DNA of 5,013 nt from Actinomycetota bacterium (GTDB taxonomy: Bacteria > Actinomycetota > Acidimicrobiia > Acidimicrobiales > AC-25), in assembly GCA_005888395.1 (NCBI GenBank), contig VAXF01000003.1:1-5013 (forward strand), in the 5' to 3' direction. Position 1 is the stretch's first letter. Every line of letters starts with the position of its first letter. The notes beneath the pieces are model-generated. The model was not told where the DNA came from and searched no databases. It saw only the letters and a program-made list of their open reading frames with translations. Below are positions 4,882 to 5,013 of the stretch, one piece after another. Both the position numbers and the translations under genes were made by a program.

Positions 4882-5013
4882 ATGACGGACGCGGGCGCGG
4901 GCGCGACGGCACCTCTCGTGTGCGCCATCTCCCGCCGCCGAAGAGTCCCGCGCGCGGTCGCGTTCGTCAGCCTGCTCTCGCTCCTGCTTCCGGTGTCCGT
5001 ATCGCTGAACGCA
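4882..5013 (+). CDS. Exported or membrane protein, N-terminal 44 residues (runs off right edge)
   Basis: From the ATG at 4882 the frame is open to the end of the window (44 codons). The N-terminus starts with a Gly/Ala-rich stretch (TDAGAGATAPL). A strongly basic cluster SRRRRVPR (17-24) follows, then a hydrophobic core AVAFVSLLSLLLPVSVSL (25-42). This is the form of a signal peptide or a first membrane anchor. The arginine cluster superficially resembles a Tat signal, but the consensus Phe/Leu-Lys after the twin Arg is missing. No mature domain is visible, so no function can be given. A G-rich ribosome binding site and a promoter candidate upstream support it as the first gene of a new transcript. 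Confidence 0.65.
   Translation, partial: MTDAGAGATAPLVCAISRRRRVPRAVAFVSLLSLLLPVSVSLNA

Noticed and set aside
4665..4928. Minus-strand open frame of 87 codons across the 4778-4881 gap
   Set aside because: It has no ribosome binding site or domain, and overlaps the HEAT 3' end and the start of the right-edge gene on the opposite strand.

Overview
The window is very GC-rich. Its real genes have G or C at almost every third codon position, use GTG and TTG starts, and encode proteins rich in Ala, Val, Gly and Arg. This suggests a high-GC actinobacterium, possibly of the Acidimicrobiia type, but no marker gene fixes the taxon. No mobile element, CRISPR array, tRNA or rRNA is visible.

Layout from left to right. 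(1) A minus-strand gene starts at a GTG at 1202 and runs off the left edge. It encodes a multi-pass membrane protein followed by a large extracytoplasmic sensor-like region; its output domain lies outside the window. (2) A 97-bp gap holds a strong hairpin. (3) A minus-strand gene (about 1300-2406) encodes a membrane-anchored PDZ/Lon-type (S16) protease of the YlbL family with an intact Ser-Lys dyad. (4) Starting almost on top of it in the opposite direction is a small plus-strand gene (2387-2818) for a protein with two membrane segments joined by a repetitive Pro/Arg linker. (5) It converges, with only 3 bp between stop codons, on a minus-strand gene (2822-4135) for a secreted, C-terminally membrane-anchored subtilisin-type protease with its complete catalytic set. 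(6) Divergent from that, with a 9-bp gap, is a plus-strand HEAT-repeat protein (4145-4777), probably starting at TTG. (7) A 104-bp intergenic region with a promoter candidate leads to the 5' end of a plus-strand gene (from 4882) for an exported or membrane protein that runs off the right edge.

Functionally the window is dominated by cell-envelope proteins: two different membrane-anchored proteases with extracytoplasmic catalytic domains, a membrane sensor and a two-helix membrane protein. The sensor and the PDZ/S16 protease share a strand and could be co-transcribed, subject to the hairpin between them. A joint role in envelope proteolysis or signalling is a reasonable hypothesis, but it rests only on proximity. 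Most of the window looks like ordinary chromosomal gene content with very compact spacing. The parts worth a second look are the hairpin and leader between genes 1 and 3, the overlapping divergent start around 2387-2406, and the hexapeptide repeat in the small membrane protein.
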